Shown in pieces: positions 1 to 8,109 of a DNA stretch of 64,000 nucleotides (position 1 is the stretch's first letter; each line of letters opens with the position of its first letter). Made by a program: the position numbers and the translations under genes. The stretch comes from Palsa-892 sp035555855. GTDB taxonomy: Bacteria; Pseudomonadota; Alphaproteobacteria; Rhizobiales; Xanthobacteraceae. Where the stretch lies: assembly GCA_035555855.1 (NCBI GenBank), contig DATMGD010000071.1:62001-126000 (forward strand), given 5' to 3'. The notes below the pieces were generated by a model. That model searched no databases, was not told the DNA's origin, and was given only the letters and a program-made list of their open reading frames with translations.

Positions 1-121
1 TCCAGCAAATACGGCCGCTATTTGTTTCGATCAGATGATTTTACCGTCGATGATCGACGATGCCGTGAAAACGAACGGACTTTGCAATAAACGCATCAAA
101 AAAGGTAGCAAAAGAAGGTAG
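1..121. other. Left edge, no firm gene
   Basis: No gene can be assigned here. Two plus-strand frames are open from the edge, one stopping at 88-90 and one at 119-121, so the 3' end of an upstream gene is possible, but neither short tail is recognisable. A perfect 7-1-7 palindrome, CGTCGAT-G-ATCGACG, lies at 45-59. Confidence 0.3.
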
Positions 122-164
122 AAGGAGCGCCTGCGTAGAGGGGATGGGGTGGCAGGCGCTCCTT
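122..164 (-). terminator. Terminator after the PanB-like gene
   Basis: A perfect 13-bp inverted repeat (122-134 with 152-164) encloses a 17-nt loop. On the minus strand it is followed by a pyrimidine-rich tract. It sits 21 nt past the PanB-like stop codon and probably ends the tauE-gcvT-panB-like transcript. Confidence 0.6.
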
Positions 165-184
165 GAGATGGCGCAGGAGGGATC

Positions 185-1093
185 TTACGCCGTCTTTTTG
201 TTTCCGGAACGCAGCTCGTCGACCTTGCGCTCCCACTTCATTTCGGTCGCGAAAGCCAGGGCTTCTTCTGGCTTCATGAAAACCGTTTCCTTCTCACCCG
301 GATAGTTGCGGGTTTGGACGTCCTTCATGTAACGGGTGATGACGTCTTCCATGATCGGGATGAGGTCGGTGTAGATGCGCGAGTGGCGCGGCACGTGCTC
401 TTCCCAGAGGTGGAAGAGATCCGACGAGATGATGTGCACGCCGTGCGCGCAGTTGCCTGCACCGAGGCTGATCACCGGCACCGGCAGCGTTTCCGCGAGG
501 TATTCGGCGACTTCCGAGGTCGTCACTTCGCAAAGGATCGAGAAGCAGCCGGCATCGACCATCGCCTTGGCGTCTTCGACCATCTCTTTCGCGTGCTTCG
601 CTGTCTTACCCTGCGCGGCGAAACCGCCGATCTGCGGCATGCGCATCGGGGTAACGCCGATGTGCCCCTGAACCGGAATACCGGCGCGGATGATCGCCTC
701 GATATTTTTCGCGTGGTACTTGTTGCCCTCGCACTTCATCACTTCGGCGTTGGCCTCATGCACGAAGCGGCCGGCGTTCTCCACCGCCTGCGCGGGCGAA
801 ACGTGGAAGCTCCAGTACGGCATGTCGACCATGCGCAGGCCGTATTTCGACCCGCGGTCGATCGCCTGGGACATCATCATGACTTCGTCGAAGGTAACCG
901 AGACGGTGCTTTGGTGTCCGAACAGGATCATGCCGCCGGTGTCGGAGACGCAGAGAATGTCGATGCCAAGCCGGTCCGACACAACCGCTGTGCGGTAATC
1001 ATAGGCGGCAAGCTGCGTGATCGGCTCGCCCTTCTTCATCTTCGCCATCAACGACTTGATGGTAACTTTTTTTCTTGCAGGCGCTTCAGCCAT
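185..1093 (-). CDS. PanB-like ketopantoate hydroxymethyltransferase family protein
   Basis: This 302-aa TIM-barrel protein belongs to the 3-methyl-2-oxobutanoate hydroxymethyltransferase family, which uses 5,10-methylene-THF to hydroxymethylate a 2-oxo acid. All five positions matching the E. coli PanB active site are kept: D51, D90, K120, E122 and E189. GHxSTxxVTxDE and the PGE near the C-terminus are also present. The usual GDSLGM has become SDTGGM, and there is a charged C-terminal extension of about 35 residues. The ATG at 1093 is preferred over the GTG at 1096 because GGGAG lies 7 nt upstream. It is the last gene of an operon with a GcvT-like folate enzyme and a TauE-type exporter beside a methanesulfonate oxygenase, so it may be a specialised C1-transfer paralogue rather than the pantothenate enzyme. 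That role is inference. Confidence 0.8.
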   Translation of the reverse strand: MAEAPARKKVTIKSLMAKMKKGEPITQLAAYDYRTAVVSDRLGIDILCVSDTGGMILFGHQSTVSVTFDEVMMMSQAIDRGSKYGLRMVDMPYWSFHVSPAQAVENAGRFVHEANAEVMKCEGNKYHAKNIEAIIRAGIPVQGHIGVTPMRMPQIGGFAAQGKTAKHAKEMVEDAKAMVDAGCFSILCEVTTSEVAEYLAETLPVPVISLGAGNCAHGVHIISSDLFHLWEEHVPRHSRIYTDLIPIMEDVITRYMKDVQTRNYPGEKETVFMKPEEALAFATEMKWERKVDELRSGNKKTA

Positions 1094-1194
1094 CACTTTT
1101 CTCCCAGTGGAATATCAGAGGCTATGGGGCTCCCCGGGGGCGCTTTCGTCAAATACGCTTAAGCTATCTTATGTTTGCCCAGAGCTATTCGCCG

Positions 1195-2208
1195 CTATTC
1201 GCCCTGCCATACCGCCCGCGGCCGCAGTTTTTGCCGGTCATAGACCGGCGTATGGGCCTGCACGACGTTGCAGAAAATACCGCTCGCATCGTGCAGCGCC
1301 GCATCGGGGGGCGTTTCGGCCAGCACATAGCCAAGCCCGACGATGCCGGGCGCGCAAACGCTGCGGCAAGCCGACGTGACAGCGATCTCGCCCGGTTTCG
1401 ACGGCCGCGAGAGCGAGTTCGAGGGCTGCCACGGCAGCGCCTGAAACTCGCCGGCATCGGCCGTGAACGTCACGAGCTTCATGGCCGAGCGTGCGCCATT
1501 CCCATTTGAATGAAATTTCGCGAGCCCCGCTTCGGCGGGAGAAACCGGCAGGCGGAACTCATTCGTGAACAGAACAAATCCCGCTTCGATGCGGAGCGCA
1601 TCGGCGGCGATGAAGCCCGCAGGGCGCGCTGTTCCCGCAAGCAATCGCCGAAGCTTGCGGGCATATTCCTGCGCGACGATCAGCTCAAAACCTGCTTCGC
1701 CCGTGTATCCAAGCCGCCCGATACGGCACGGAATTCCCGCAATGTAACTGTCGGCAAACGAAAAATATTTCAGCGCGCGAATTTCCGAAGCCACGCCCAG
1801 AGCGCCGAGGACATCGAACGATGCCGGCCCCTGTAGTGCAATGACGGTGCTGTCGGGCGTGATATCGCTGACCCGCAGGTCTTCGCTCTGCATGCCGATA
1901 AGCGCCTCGATGTCTTGCGCCCGCCCGCTCATGACATCGAAGGAATCGGGGCCGTTGCGCCAGATCGTCAGATCGGAAAGCGCGTGGCCCTTGTCGTTGA
2001 CCCGCAGCGCATAGGCGATCCGGCCGCCGGCAAGCGACGCCAGCGAGCGCGAGGCGAACTTTTCCACCGCTTTTTGCGCTCCGCTTCCGCTCACGCGCGC
2101 CGTAGCGACGAACGAAAAATCGAACAGGGCGCAATCGTTGCGGCAGGCCCTCGCCTCGCCGAGCGGATCGCCAAAATCTGTCCGAAGCTCGACGCCGTTG
2201 ATGTTCAC
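1195..2208 (-). CDS. GcvT-like folate-dependent aminomethyltransferase/demethylase family protein
   Basis: This 337-aa protein of the glycine-cleavage T / YgfZ superfamily shows the family landmarks: an N-terminal segment ending in SDL with an Asp (about D79) at the position of the GcvT catalytic Asp, QGP at about 126, GYTGE at about 167-171, and ADALRIEAG at about 202-210. The superfamily includes THF-dependent demethylases such as DmdA and LigM. The start is GTG at 2208 in a GTGA overlap with the stop of the upstream tauE-like gene, preceded by GGAG, so translation is coupled. Other glycine-cleavage genes are absent, so it probably acts on a methylated or aminomethylated substrate and loads THF. 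The substrate is unknown. Confidence 0.75.
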   Translation of the reverse strand: MNINGVELRTDFGDPLGEARACRNDCALFDFSFVATARVSGSGAQKAVEKFASRSLASLAGGRIAYALRVNDKGHALSDLTIWRNGPDSFDVMSGRAQDIEALIGMQSEDLRVSDITPDSTVIALQGPASFDVLGALGVASEIRALKYFSFADSYIAGIPCRIGRLGYTGEAGFELIVAQEYARKLRRLLAGTARPAGFIAADALRIEAGFVLFTNEFRLPVSPAEAGLAKFHSNGNGARSAMKLVTFTADAGEFQALPWQPSNSLSRPSKPGEIAVTSACRSVCAPGIVGLGYVLAETPPDAALHDASGIFCNVVQAHTPVYDRQKLRPRAVWQGE

Positions 2209-2969
2209 CTGGCTATTCTCCACACCGCTGTGAACAGAATGCCGCAACCGATCGCCACCAGCGCGGCCGAAACGATGCGCCGCAAGGTTTCGCGCGGCAC
2301 GACATGCGCGAGCTTCGCGCCGTACCATGTGCCGATGGTCAAGGTGACGCCCAGGATCGCCGCAAGCACGAGATCGAGCGTGCCATACATCAGGTTTCCG
2401 ATCGTCGCCGCGATCGCGATTGGGATTTGAATGACCTGGCTCAATCCGACCGCGGTCAGCACCGGAACGCTCGCCGCGACCAGGATCGGCACCAGCACCA
2501 GCGGCCCGCCAGTCCCCGTCACTGACGAGACGAAGCCGGTGAATGCGCCGATGCCGAACATCGCCTTGCCCGATATGGCGTGCTGCGGGGCGTTCTCGAC
2601 ATGCGGTTTGCGCAGGGCATTCACCCCCGACAGCAGCGTCAGAAGGCCAAGGCCGATTTCAAGCCAGCGCGGATTGACGACGCTCACCGCCCAGGCGCCG
2701 GCAAACGCCGTCGGCGCCGCCGCGAGACACAACAGGCCCGACATGTCCCAGGGGATCGATTTGTGCTTTGCAAAAACGAACGTGCCCACCATTCCTGACA
2801 GGATGTAGGCGAAGATCGCCGCCGGGATCCCGATCTGGATCGGTATGCCGCCGAGAAAAACCAGCGCAGGCACGAGAATGACGCCGCCGATGCCGATGCA
2901 ACCGATCATCAGGCCCGAAACGCCGCCAAGTATGGCGACCCAGATGAGTTCGAAAACCTGATATTGCAT
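2205..2969 (-). CDS. TauE/SafE family sulfite/sulfonate exporter-like membrane protein
   Basis: A polytopic inner-membrane protein of about 254 aa with the two-repeat layout of the TauE/SafE (DUF81) family: an N-terminal GxxxGxxxGxGGG-like glycine-rich helix (GGVSGLMIGCIGIGGV) and a second FTGFVSSVTGTGGPLV motif near the middle. Family members export sulfite, sulfoacetate or related sulfur anions. The ATG at 2969 is chosen because GGGGGA lies just upstream; an in-frame start at 3005 lacks this. It heads an operon with the GcvT-like and PanB-like genes and diverges from a LysR gene. Next to a methanesulfonate monooxygenase, export of the sulfite product is the natural inference. Confidence 0.8.
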   Translation of the reverse strand: MQYQVFELIWVAILGGVSGLMIGCIGIGGVILVPALVFLGGIPIQIGIPAAIFAYILSGMVGTFVFAKHKSIPWDMSGLLCLAAAPTAFAGAWAVSVVNPRWLEIGLGLLTLLSGVNALRKPHVENAPQHAISGKAMFGIGAFTGFVSSVTGTGGPLVLVPILVAASVPVLTAVGLSQVIQIPIAIAATIGNLMYGTLDLVLAAILGVTLTIGTWYGAKLAHVVPRETLRRIVSAALVAIGCGILFTAVWRIAR

Positions 2970-3100
2970 CCCCACAGTTCCCCCAAAAATTCCGCAACGC
3001 ACCAAAGATGTGATCTATTTTGTGTTCGATAGCCTTAAATCGTGCCTATTTTAGATATGGTCTATAATGGCATTCTCCGGACGAACGGTTGGGCCTCGCC

Positions 3101-4075
3101 ATGTTTATCAGACAGTTTCGTTACCTCGTTGCTGTCGCTGAAGAGCGCCATTTCGGACGCGCTGCGCACCGCTGCAACGTCACGCAACCCAGTCTCTCGA
3201 GCGGCATCAAGCAGCTCGAACTTGAGCTCGGCGTGCCGATTTTTCTGCGCGGACGCGGGCAGCGTTTCCAGGGACTGACCGCCGAAGGCGAGCGTGTCGC
3301 AAGCTGGTCGCGCGGCGTCCTCGCCTACTGCGACGCGATGCGCAAAGAAATCGCGATGATGAAGAAGGACCTGATCGGCCATCTGCGTCTTGGCGCGATG
3401 CCGTCGATGTCGCCGGTTCTGCCGTCGGTGTTGCAGGCTTTCCGCAGCGAATATCCCGGCGTGCGCGTCGACGTTCAGTTCATCGGCAACGAAGCGATGA
3501 AACTCGGGCTGAACAATTTCGCGCTCGACGTCGCGCTGACCTATCTCGACAAGGCCGACCTTGGCCGCAAGAACACGCTGCCGATCTACACCGAGCGCAT
3601 GAGCCTCCTGGTGCCGGATACGCCGCAGTTCAAGAAAAAGAAAACCATCACCTGGCGCGAGGCCGCCGACGTTCCGCTTGCGATGCTTCGTCCTTCGATG
3701 CACGAGCGGCGCTTCATCGACCGCGTGTTCAAGAGTGTCGGCTGCTCGCCGGTCCCGCATGTCGAATCGGAATCGATCCTGCATCTGATGTTCCAGACGC
3801 AATGCACCGAACTCTGCACGATCATTCCTTCCCACTTCGCTCATATGCCCGGCCTTTTCAAAGGTACGCGGGCGCTTCCGCTGGTCGATCCGATCGTCAG
3901 CCAGGAGGTCGGTCTATTCTGGGCGGAAGGTGAGATCGTGCTGCCGATGGCGAACGCCTTCGTGACGATCCTCAAGGAATTCAGCAAGTCGGGTACGCTG
4001 CAAAAGCGCATCGAAGAGGACGATGAAGTCCCCCCTTCTCTCATTGAAGCATCCAAGAAACTGAAGCGGGCATAA
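3101..4075 (+). CDS. LysR-family transcriptional regulator
   Basis: A 324-aa LysR regulator. The N-terminal winged helix-turn-helix (residues 1-60, with FGRAAHRCNVTQPSLSSGIK) is followed by a type 2 periplasmic-binding-fold effector domain. The ATG at 3101 gives the canonical MFIRQFRYLVAVAEE start; a TTG at 3089 is in frame but unlikely. It diverges from the tauE-gcvT-panB-like operon across about 130 nt, the usual layout for LysR autoregulation and activation of the divergent unit. Its stop is 10 nt from the end of the msm operon, so it lies between both transcription units and may control both. The effector is unknown. Confidence 0.88.
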   Translation: MFIRQFRYLVAVAEERHFGRAAHRCNVTQPSLSSGIKQLELELGVPIFLRGRGQRFQGLTAEGERVASWSRGVLAYCDAMRKEIAMMKKDLIGHLRLGAMPSMSPVLPSVLQAFRSEYPGVRVDVQFIGNEAMKLGLNNFALDVALTYLDKADLGRKNTLPIYTERMSLLVPDTPQFKKKKTITWREAADVPLAMLRPSMHERRFIDRVFKSVGCSPVPHVESESILHLMFQTQCTELCTIIPSHFAHMPGLFKGTRALPLVDPIVSQEVGLFWAEGEIVLPMANAFVTILKEFSKSGTLQKRIEEDDEVPPSLIEASKKLKRA

Positions 4076-4084
4076 GATACCGAT

Positions 4085-4840
4085 TCATGCGGTGATGAAC
4101 TGCGCCGCTGCAAGGCCGGGGCTGCTTTCCTTCGCCAGCTGCGACGCGCTCAGCACTTCGGGCTTCCGCCCGCCGGCTTTCGTCGCGAAAAAGTGCGGCT
4201 CGGTCTTTTCGTCGCCGATCACAAAACCGCAGTTCGTTTCCGGCTTGCCGTTCGATTCGTAAGCAAGCGTCAACGTTTGCGGCAGCGCCAGGATCCGCGC
4301 GCCGTGGCTCGCCGATGAAAGCACGGAAGCCGCATTGCGGCACCACACCACGAGCTTCGCCAGCCCCTCGCCGCAAGCTTCGGGCGAATGATCTTCGGCA
4401 TCGCCGGTCATCAGGTTCGGCATCGCGTATGGCAGTTTCTTCGAGAATTTCGAGCGGTCGATGCCCCGGTGCAGGAGCTCGACCAGCAGCCACGCTTCGA
4501 CCTTGGCCGGCGAATGTTCTTCCGGGTTGAAGATGTGCGGGACAAGCCGGCCATATTCGGAGAACTGCATCTCAAGATCGGCAAGACGCAATTCGAGCGC
4601 CAGATCCTTCTCGAAGGTCTGCGTGACGAAGGCCGGATTGGCCGAGCGGAATTCCAGCACGACCCGTTCTTCCGGCATCTTGCTCGTAACATAGCTATTG
4701 GCGATCCGCGCCAGCCATTGCGCGAGATTGAGCGTTTCCACGCGCGCCAGCGCGAATTCCTTTTCGCCGGCTTCGGGGATGTCTTCCCAGACAGGAACAG
4801 CCATCGCCGGTGTCACCTTCGCATTAGCCGAACTTGTCAT
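4085..4840 (-). CDS. Conserved hypothetical protein coupled to msmD
   Basis: A 251-aa soluble protein with no signal peptide, membrane segment or family motif that I recognise. It is mixed alpha/beta in composition, with a Trp/Glu-rich N-terminus and a Ser/Ala-rich C-terminus. The ATG at 4840 lies inside the last codons of msmD (17-nt overlap) with AGGGAG upstream, so it is translated with the oxygenase operon as its fifth gene. Position suggests an accessory role in the methanesulfonate oxygenase system, such as assembly, chaperoning, or handling substrate or product. No function can be read from the sequence. Confidence 0.75.
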   Translation of the reverse strand: MTSSANAKVTPAMAVPVWEDIPEAGEKEFALARVETLNLAQWLARIANSYVTSKMPEERVVLEFRSANPAFVTQTFEKDLALELRLADLEMQFSEYGRLVPHIFNPEEHSPAKVEAWLLVELLHRGIDRSKFSKKLPYAMPNLMTGDAEDHSPEACGEGLAKLVVWCRNAASVLSSASHGARILALPQTLTLAYESNGKPETNCGFVIGDEKTEPHFFATKAGGRKPEVLSASQLAKESSPGLAAAQFITA

Positions 4841-5861
4841 ATCGAATACTCCCTACGGTCATTCCGCTGCCAAGCAGGGTACGGATTGCGCCGTCCACCA
4901 TCGGCGGCGGTCCCGCGATGTAGGCGATGGCGTTCTCGCCGCGATCGCCAAGGCCGTTCTTCGCGACCTCGTGCACCATGCCGGCGGCGAGCTTCAGATT
5001 TGGATATTGCGCATGAACTTCGCTCACCGATTCTTCGTGCGAGAGCGCGATCGTCACTTCGAGATTGCCGTGCGAGCGCGCCACGAAATCCGCGAGCGGC
5101 GCGAGATAAAACGTGTCCTGGTGCGTCCGCACGCCGAAAAAGACCGTGCCCTTGTGGTTGCGGAAATAATCGGCATGCACGGCGTGTTCGAGAATGGACA
5201 TCATGCCCGCGACGCCAGAGCCGCCCGCAATGCAAACGATGTCCTTGTCTTCGCTGGGCCTGAACACCGCCCGTCCGAGCGGCCCGAAAACGGTCACTGA
5301 TTCCTCGGCCTTGCGATCGCCGAACAGCCAGGCGCTGAATTTGCCGTCGGCCTTCTGCTTCAGAACAAGCTGGATGTGATTCGAGGGCGACGTCGTGAAG
5401 TTCACCATTGAGTAAGCGCGGCCGCCTTCAAGGTCCGGCGTCTCGACGACGATGAACTGGCCGGCCTCGAACTCCATCGGCTCGGAGAGATGAAGGTCGA
5501 AATGCGCGACATCCTTCGTCAGCGGCTTGATGTTGCGGATCGTGCCGCTGCGCTTCGCCGGGCGGCCCGATTGCACGACCTTTAGCTCGGACGGCACCAT
5601 CAGCGAGCAATCCGACAAGGGCCGCGTCTGGCACATCAGGATATCGCCCTTTTCGGGCTTGAGCCGCTTGCCGCCGGGCGCTTCTTTCCACAGCACCTCG
5701 TAGTCGCCGCCGACGACGCGCGCGCGGCAGGTGCCGCAGGTGCCGGTCGCGCATTCGTAGGGAAGCGTCAGCCCCTCGCGCAGGCCCGCATGCAGGATCG
5801 TTTCGCGCTCGCCGCAATCGAAGCTGTGTTCGCCGTTCTTACTCTGGACCGAGATTTTCAT
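4824..5861 (-). CDS. msmD: Methanesulfonate monooxygenase reductase component
   Basis: This 345-aa NADH-dependent electron-transfer flavoprotein has an N-terminal plant-type [2Fe-2S] domain (C37, C42, C45 and C77 in the C-x4-C-x2-C...C pattern), an FAD domain with RAYSMVNF, and an NAD domain with GGSGVAGMMS and a C-terminal YIAGPPPMVD. It passes electrons from NADH to the Rieske ferredoxin encoded just upstream. Length and domain order match MsmD and related class IB/III oxygenase reductases. It starts 12 nt after msmC and overlaps the downstream hypothetical gene, so it lies inside one operon. Confidence 0.85.
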   Translation of the reverse strand: MKISVQSKNGEHSFDCGERETILHAGLREGLTLPYECATGTCGTCRARVVGGDYEVLWKEAPGGKRLKPEKGDILMCQTRPLSDCSLMVPSELKVVQSGRPAKRSGTIRNIKPLTKDVAHFDLHLSEPMEFEAGQFIVVETPDLEGGRAYSMVNFTTSPSNHIQLVLKQKADGKFSAWLFGDRKAEESVTVFGPLGRAVFRPSEDKDIVCIAGGSGVAGMMSILEHAVHADYFRNHKGTVFFGVRTHQDTFYLAPLADFVARSHGNLEVTIALSHEESVSEVHAQYPNLKLAAGMVHEVAKNGLGDRGENAIAYIAGPPPMVDGAIRTLLGSGMTVGSIRYDKFG

Positions 5862-5873
5862 TCGACCACAAGC

Positions 5874-6245
5874 TCACTTGAAGAAATCGTCGTCGTCGCC
5901 GCCGCCCTCTTCATCGAAGTCGTAGATCAGCTCCTGATCGACATTGGCGAAGATCGCGCCGTTCTCTTCCTTCGATTCGTAAACCTTCAGGGTCTTCTCG
6001 GTTTCGGCGCCCTGCATCTCGAGCGTCTTCAGGTCCCACGCCCAAAGATGCTTCGAGCACGTCAGAGAACAACGCACGACGATTCCCGATTCTTCCAGCG
6101 GCTCTTCCATATGCGGGCAGAGCGGCGGGATGACGCGGAAGCCTTCGCCGTAGTTCACGACCAGAACATCAAAGCCGTTGACGTTGTACTTTTTGGTCGA
6201 ATTGGCCGAGATTTCCGACGCGTCGCAAATTTTTGTCCAGCTCAT
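5874..6245 (-). CDS. msmC: Methanesulfonate monooxygenase Rieske ferredoxin component
   Basis: A 123-aa Rieske ferredoxin with ligand pairs C43-P-H45 and C63-S-K-H66, followed by LWAWDL as in T4moC/MsmC-type ferredoxins. It shuttles electrons between the reductase and the terminal oxygenase. The C-terminus is strikingly acidic (EEGGGDDDDFF), which may aid docking. It is the third gene of the operon, 27 nt after the small-subunit gene and 12 nt before the reductase gene. The ribosome-binding site before its ATG is weak. Confidence 0.85.
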   Translation of the reverse strand: MSWTKICDASEISANSTKKYNVNGFDVLVVNYGEGFRVIPPLCPHMEEPLEESGIVVRCSLTCSKHLWAWDLKTLEMQGAETEKTLKVYESKEENGAIFANVDQELIYDFDEEGGGDDDDFFK

Positions 6246-6272
6246 TTTCGTTCTTTTCTGCCAGCGCGACGC

Positions 6273-6752
6273 TTAGATCGGCCAGTGCGAACCCTTGTCG
6301 AGCCGGCGATTCTCGAGGCGCACCTCGCGGCTGATGAATTTCGCCTTACCGTCCTTGATCTTCAGCGTATCGTTATATTTTCCGATCAGGAACAGGCGGC
6401 TTTCGCCCGCGTCGATGTGCGAATTGATGCCGTCGAGAAGGTTCTGATAGACGACGAACGAGCTCACCGCATGCGCGGTCGCATCGCCGTTCATCTCGAC
6501 CGTATAAACCGAGGTATGCCGGGTCAGCGGCGAGTGATCGGTATTGTGCTTGGGGAGCAGCTTGATCAGGTTCTCGAGGCCCTTCCGGTCGAGCGCGAGA
6601 TAAGTCATGTCTTTATTGATTTCAGGGCTCCATGCCCGGATCGCATAGTGAAATTCTTCGTCGCACTCGTTCAGCCACCCGTCCCAATCCTGCTTGTCGA
6701 GCGAGATGGCGGAGCGATAGATGGCGTCACGAACAAGGTTGGCCGTTTCCAC
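6273..6752 (-). CDS. msmB: Methanesulfonate monooxygenase small (beta) subunit
   Basis: A 159-aa protein of the ring-hydroxylating oxygenase beta-subunit (NTF2-like) family, recognisable from YRSAISLDKQDWDGWLNECDEEFHY and the C-terminal SREVRLENRR segment. It has a structural role in the hetero-oligomeric oxygenase. The start is GTG at 6752, preceded by GGGGAAT. It follows the large-subunit gene by about 105 nt and precedes the ferredoxin gene by 27 nt, giving the msmA-B-C-D order. Confidence 0.85.
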   Translation of the reverse strand: METANLVRDAIYRSAISLDKQDWDGWLNECDEEFHYAIRAWSPEINKDMTYLALDRKGLENLIKLLPKHNTDHSPLTRHTSVYTVEMNGDATAHAVSSFVVYQNLLDGINSHIDAGESRLFLIGKYNDTLKIKDGKAKFISREVRLENRRLDKGSHWPI

Positions 6753-6858
6753 GTTAATTCCCCATAGCGTTACTGCACCCGGCTCGTTGGCGGCCGGAGA
6801 TTTTTACGATTGACGATAGAAGGTCCGGCCGGCGGACGAACCGCCGGCCGGCTTCTGT

Positions 6859-8109
6859 TTATTCTGCTGCGACCGACGCGGCCTCGGCAAATGGCTTCTC
6901 CGGATGACTCGGCATCCGGTTCATCCAGCGGCCCCACTCTTCGTAGTAGTGGCGCATGCCGTTCTCGTCGTGGATCGTCTGGTTCTCGTGGCGCCCGATC
7001 AGCAGGCGGCGCGGCTCTGAACCGGTCTGCATCGCAGTGCCCTGACCCTGCACGCCGATCAGATCCTCGTGCAGGTTGCGGCCGAACGGGCCCCAGATCG
7101 AGTTGTGGTGGTCGATGCGGGTCTGCCGCTCTTCCGGCGTATCGCGCTTCAGGCCGAGACCGCGATACTCGATCATCACCTTATCCGGCCCGAGCGGCGT
7201 CACGATATCGCAACGCAGTGCCGAACCGCGCAGGTTGAAGTTCATGCCGGGGAACAGGTCGATCATGTACCACTGGTTCGGCGGCAAGTGCGGGAACGAC
7301 AACGCCGCACGGCTGTCGAAGCCTTCGTACTTCTCGTAGTTCACTTCGAAGGTGCCGACGGTGATGTGACCGTGATCGAACGCCGAGTTCTTGCGCGCGA
7401 AATACGCGTCGTTAAAGCCGGTGACGCGGTTATGGTAGTGCATGAAGTCGTGATAAAACTCGCAGTTGGTGTCGTGCCACAACTTGTAGTTCGTGTTCAC
7501 GATCGCCTTGTGATAATGGAAAACTTCGAGCGGCTCGGCGTCAATCGATTTGCGCAGGCAATCGAACGCCTTCGAGCCCCAGTCTTCCAGCGAGACGGCC
7601 GGGTTGTCGTCGAGGTTGACCCAGACGAAACCGCCGAACTTCACTTCGCAGCGCAACCGGCGAAGACCGATGTCTTCCTTGCACAGACGGTCCTGGTAGC
7701 CTTCCTTTTCGCGGCTGATGTAAACGCAATTGCCCTTCATGTCGTACTGCCAGGCATGGAACATGCAGGTCATACGCTTCGGATTGCCCGAGGGCTGGCC
7801 CTCAAGGAAGCTGCCGGAAGGACGGCGCTCGATGATCATGCCGCGGTGCGGGCAAACGTTCAGAAAGGCGCGGACTTCGTTATCCGGGCCGCGGCAAACG
7901 ACGATCGGCTCGCGGGCGATGGAAAACGTACGGAAATCGTAGGGCTTGGACAGCTCCGATTCGTGGCAGACCGGAATCCACGTTTTCTTGAAGATTTTTT
8001 CGAGTTCTTCCTCGAAAATTTGCGGGTCCGAGTAAATCCGGCTGTCAACCCACTCGTTCATCTCGAGATTGGGTTCGCTGGTCCATTGGCGGTGGTTTTT
8101 GGCGACCAT
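6859..8109 (-). CDS. msmA: Methanesulfonate monooxygenase large (alpha) subunit, Rieske oxygenase
   Basis: A 416-aa terminal oxygenase subunit. The Rieske ligands are C86-P-H88 and C115-M-F-H118 with 26 residues between the pairs, against 15-18 in ordinary ring hydroxylases. This long insert is the hallmark reported for methanesulfonate monooxygenase MsmA. The mononuclear iron site lies at about 215-226 (NCEFYHDFMHYHN), with H220 and H224 or H226 as candidate ligands. Known reaction of the family: methanesulfonate + NADH + O2 to formaldehyde + sulfite. AAGGAG precedes the ATG. It is first in an operon with all three partner components and sits opposite an MFS transporter gene. The family assignment is strong; substrate specificity is inferred from the insert and from nearby formaldehyde and sulfite genes. 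Confidence 0.82.
   Translation of the reverse strand: MVAKNHRQWTSEPNLEMNEWVDSRIYSDPQIFEEELEKIFKKTWIPVCHESELSKPYDFRTFSIAREPIVVCRGPDNEVRAFLNVCPHRGMIIERRPSGSFLEGQPSGNPKRMTCMFHAWQYDMKGNCVYISREKEGYQDRLCKEDIGLRRLRCEVKFGGFVWVNLDDNPAVSLEDWGSKAFDCLRKSIDAEPLEVFHYHKAIVNTNYKLWHDTNCEFYHDFMHYHNRVTGFNDAYFARKNSAFDHGHITVGTFEVNYEKYEGFDSRAALSFPHLPPNQWYMIDLFPGMNFNLRGSALRCDIVTPLGPDKVMIEYRGLGLKRDTPEERQTRIDHHNSIWGPFGRNLHEDLIGVQGQGTAMQTGSEPRRLLIGRHENQTIHDENGMRHYYEEWGRWMNRMPSHPEKPFAEAASVAAE

Noticed and set aside
1..121. 3' end of an upstream gene at the left edge
   Set aside because: Two frames are open from the edge but both tails are too short to recognise.
4824..8109. Annotation of the four-component Rieske system as an aromatic ring dioxygenase
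   Set aside because: The 26-residue spacing of the Rieske ligands and the neighbouring sulfite-exporter and formaldehyde genes fit methanesulfonate monooxygenase better; no ring-cleavage genes are adjacent.
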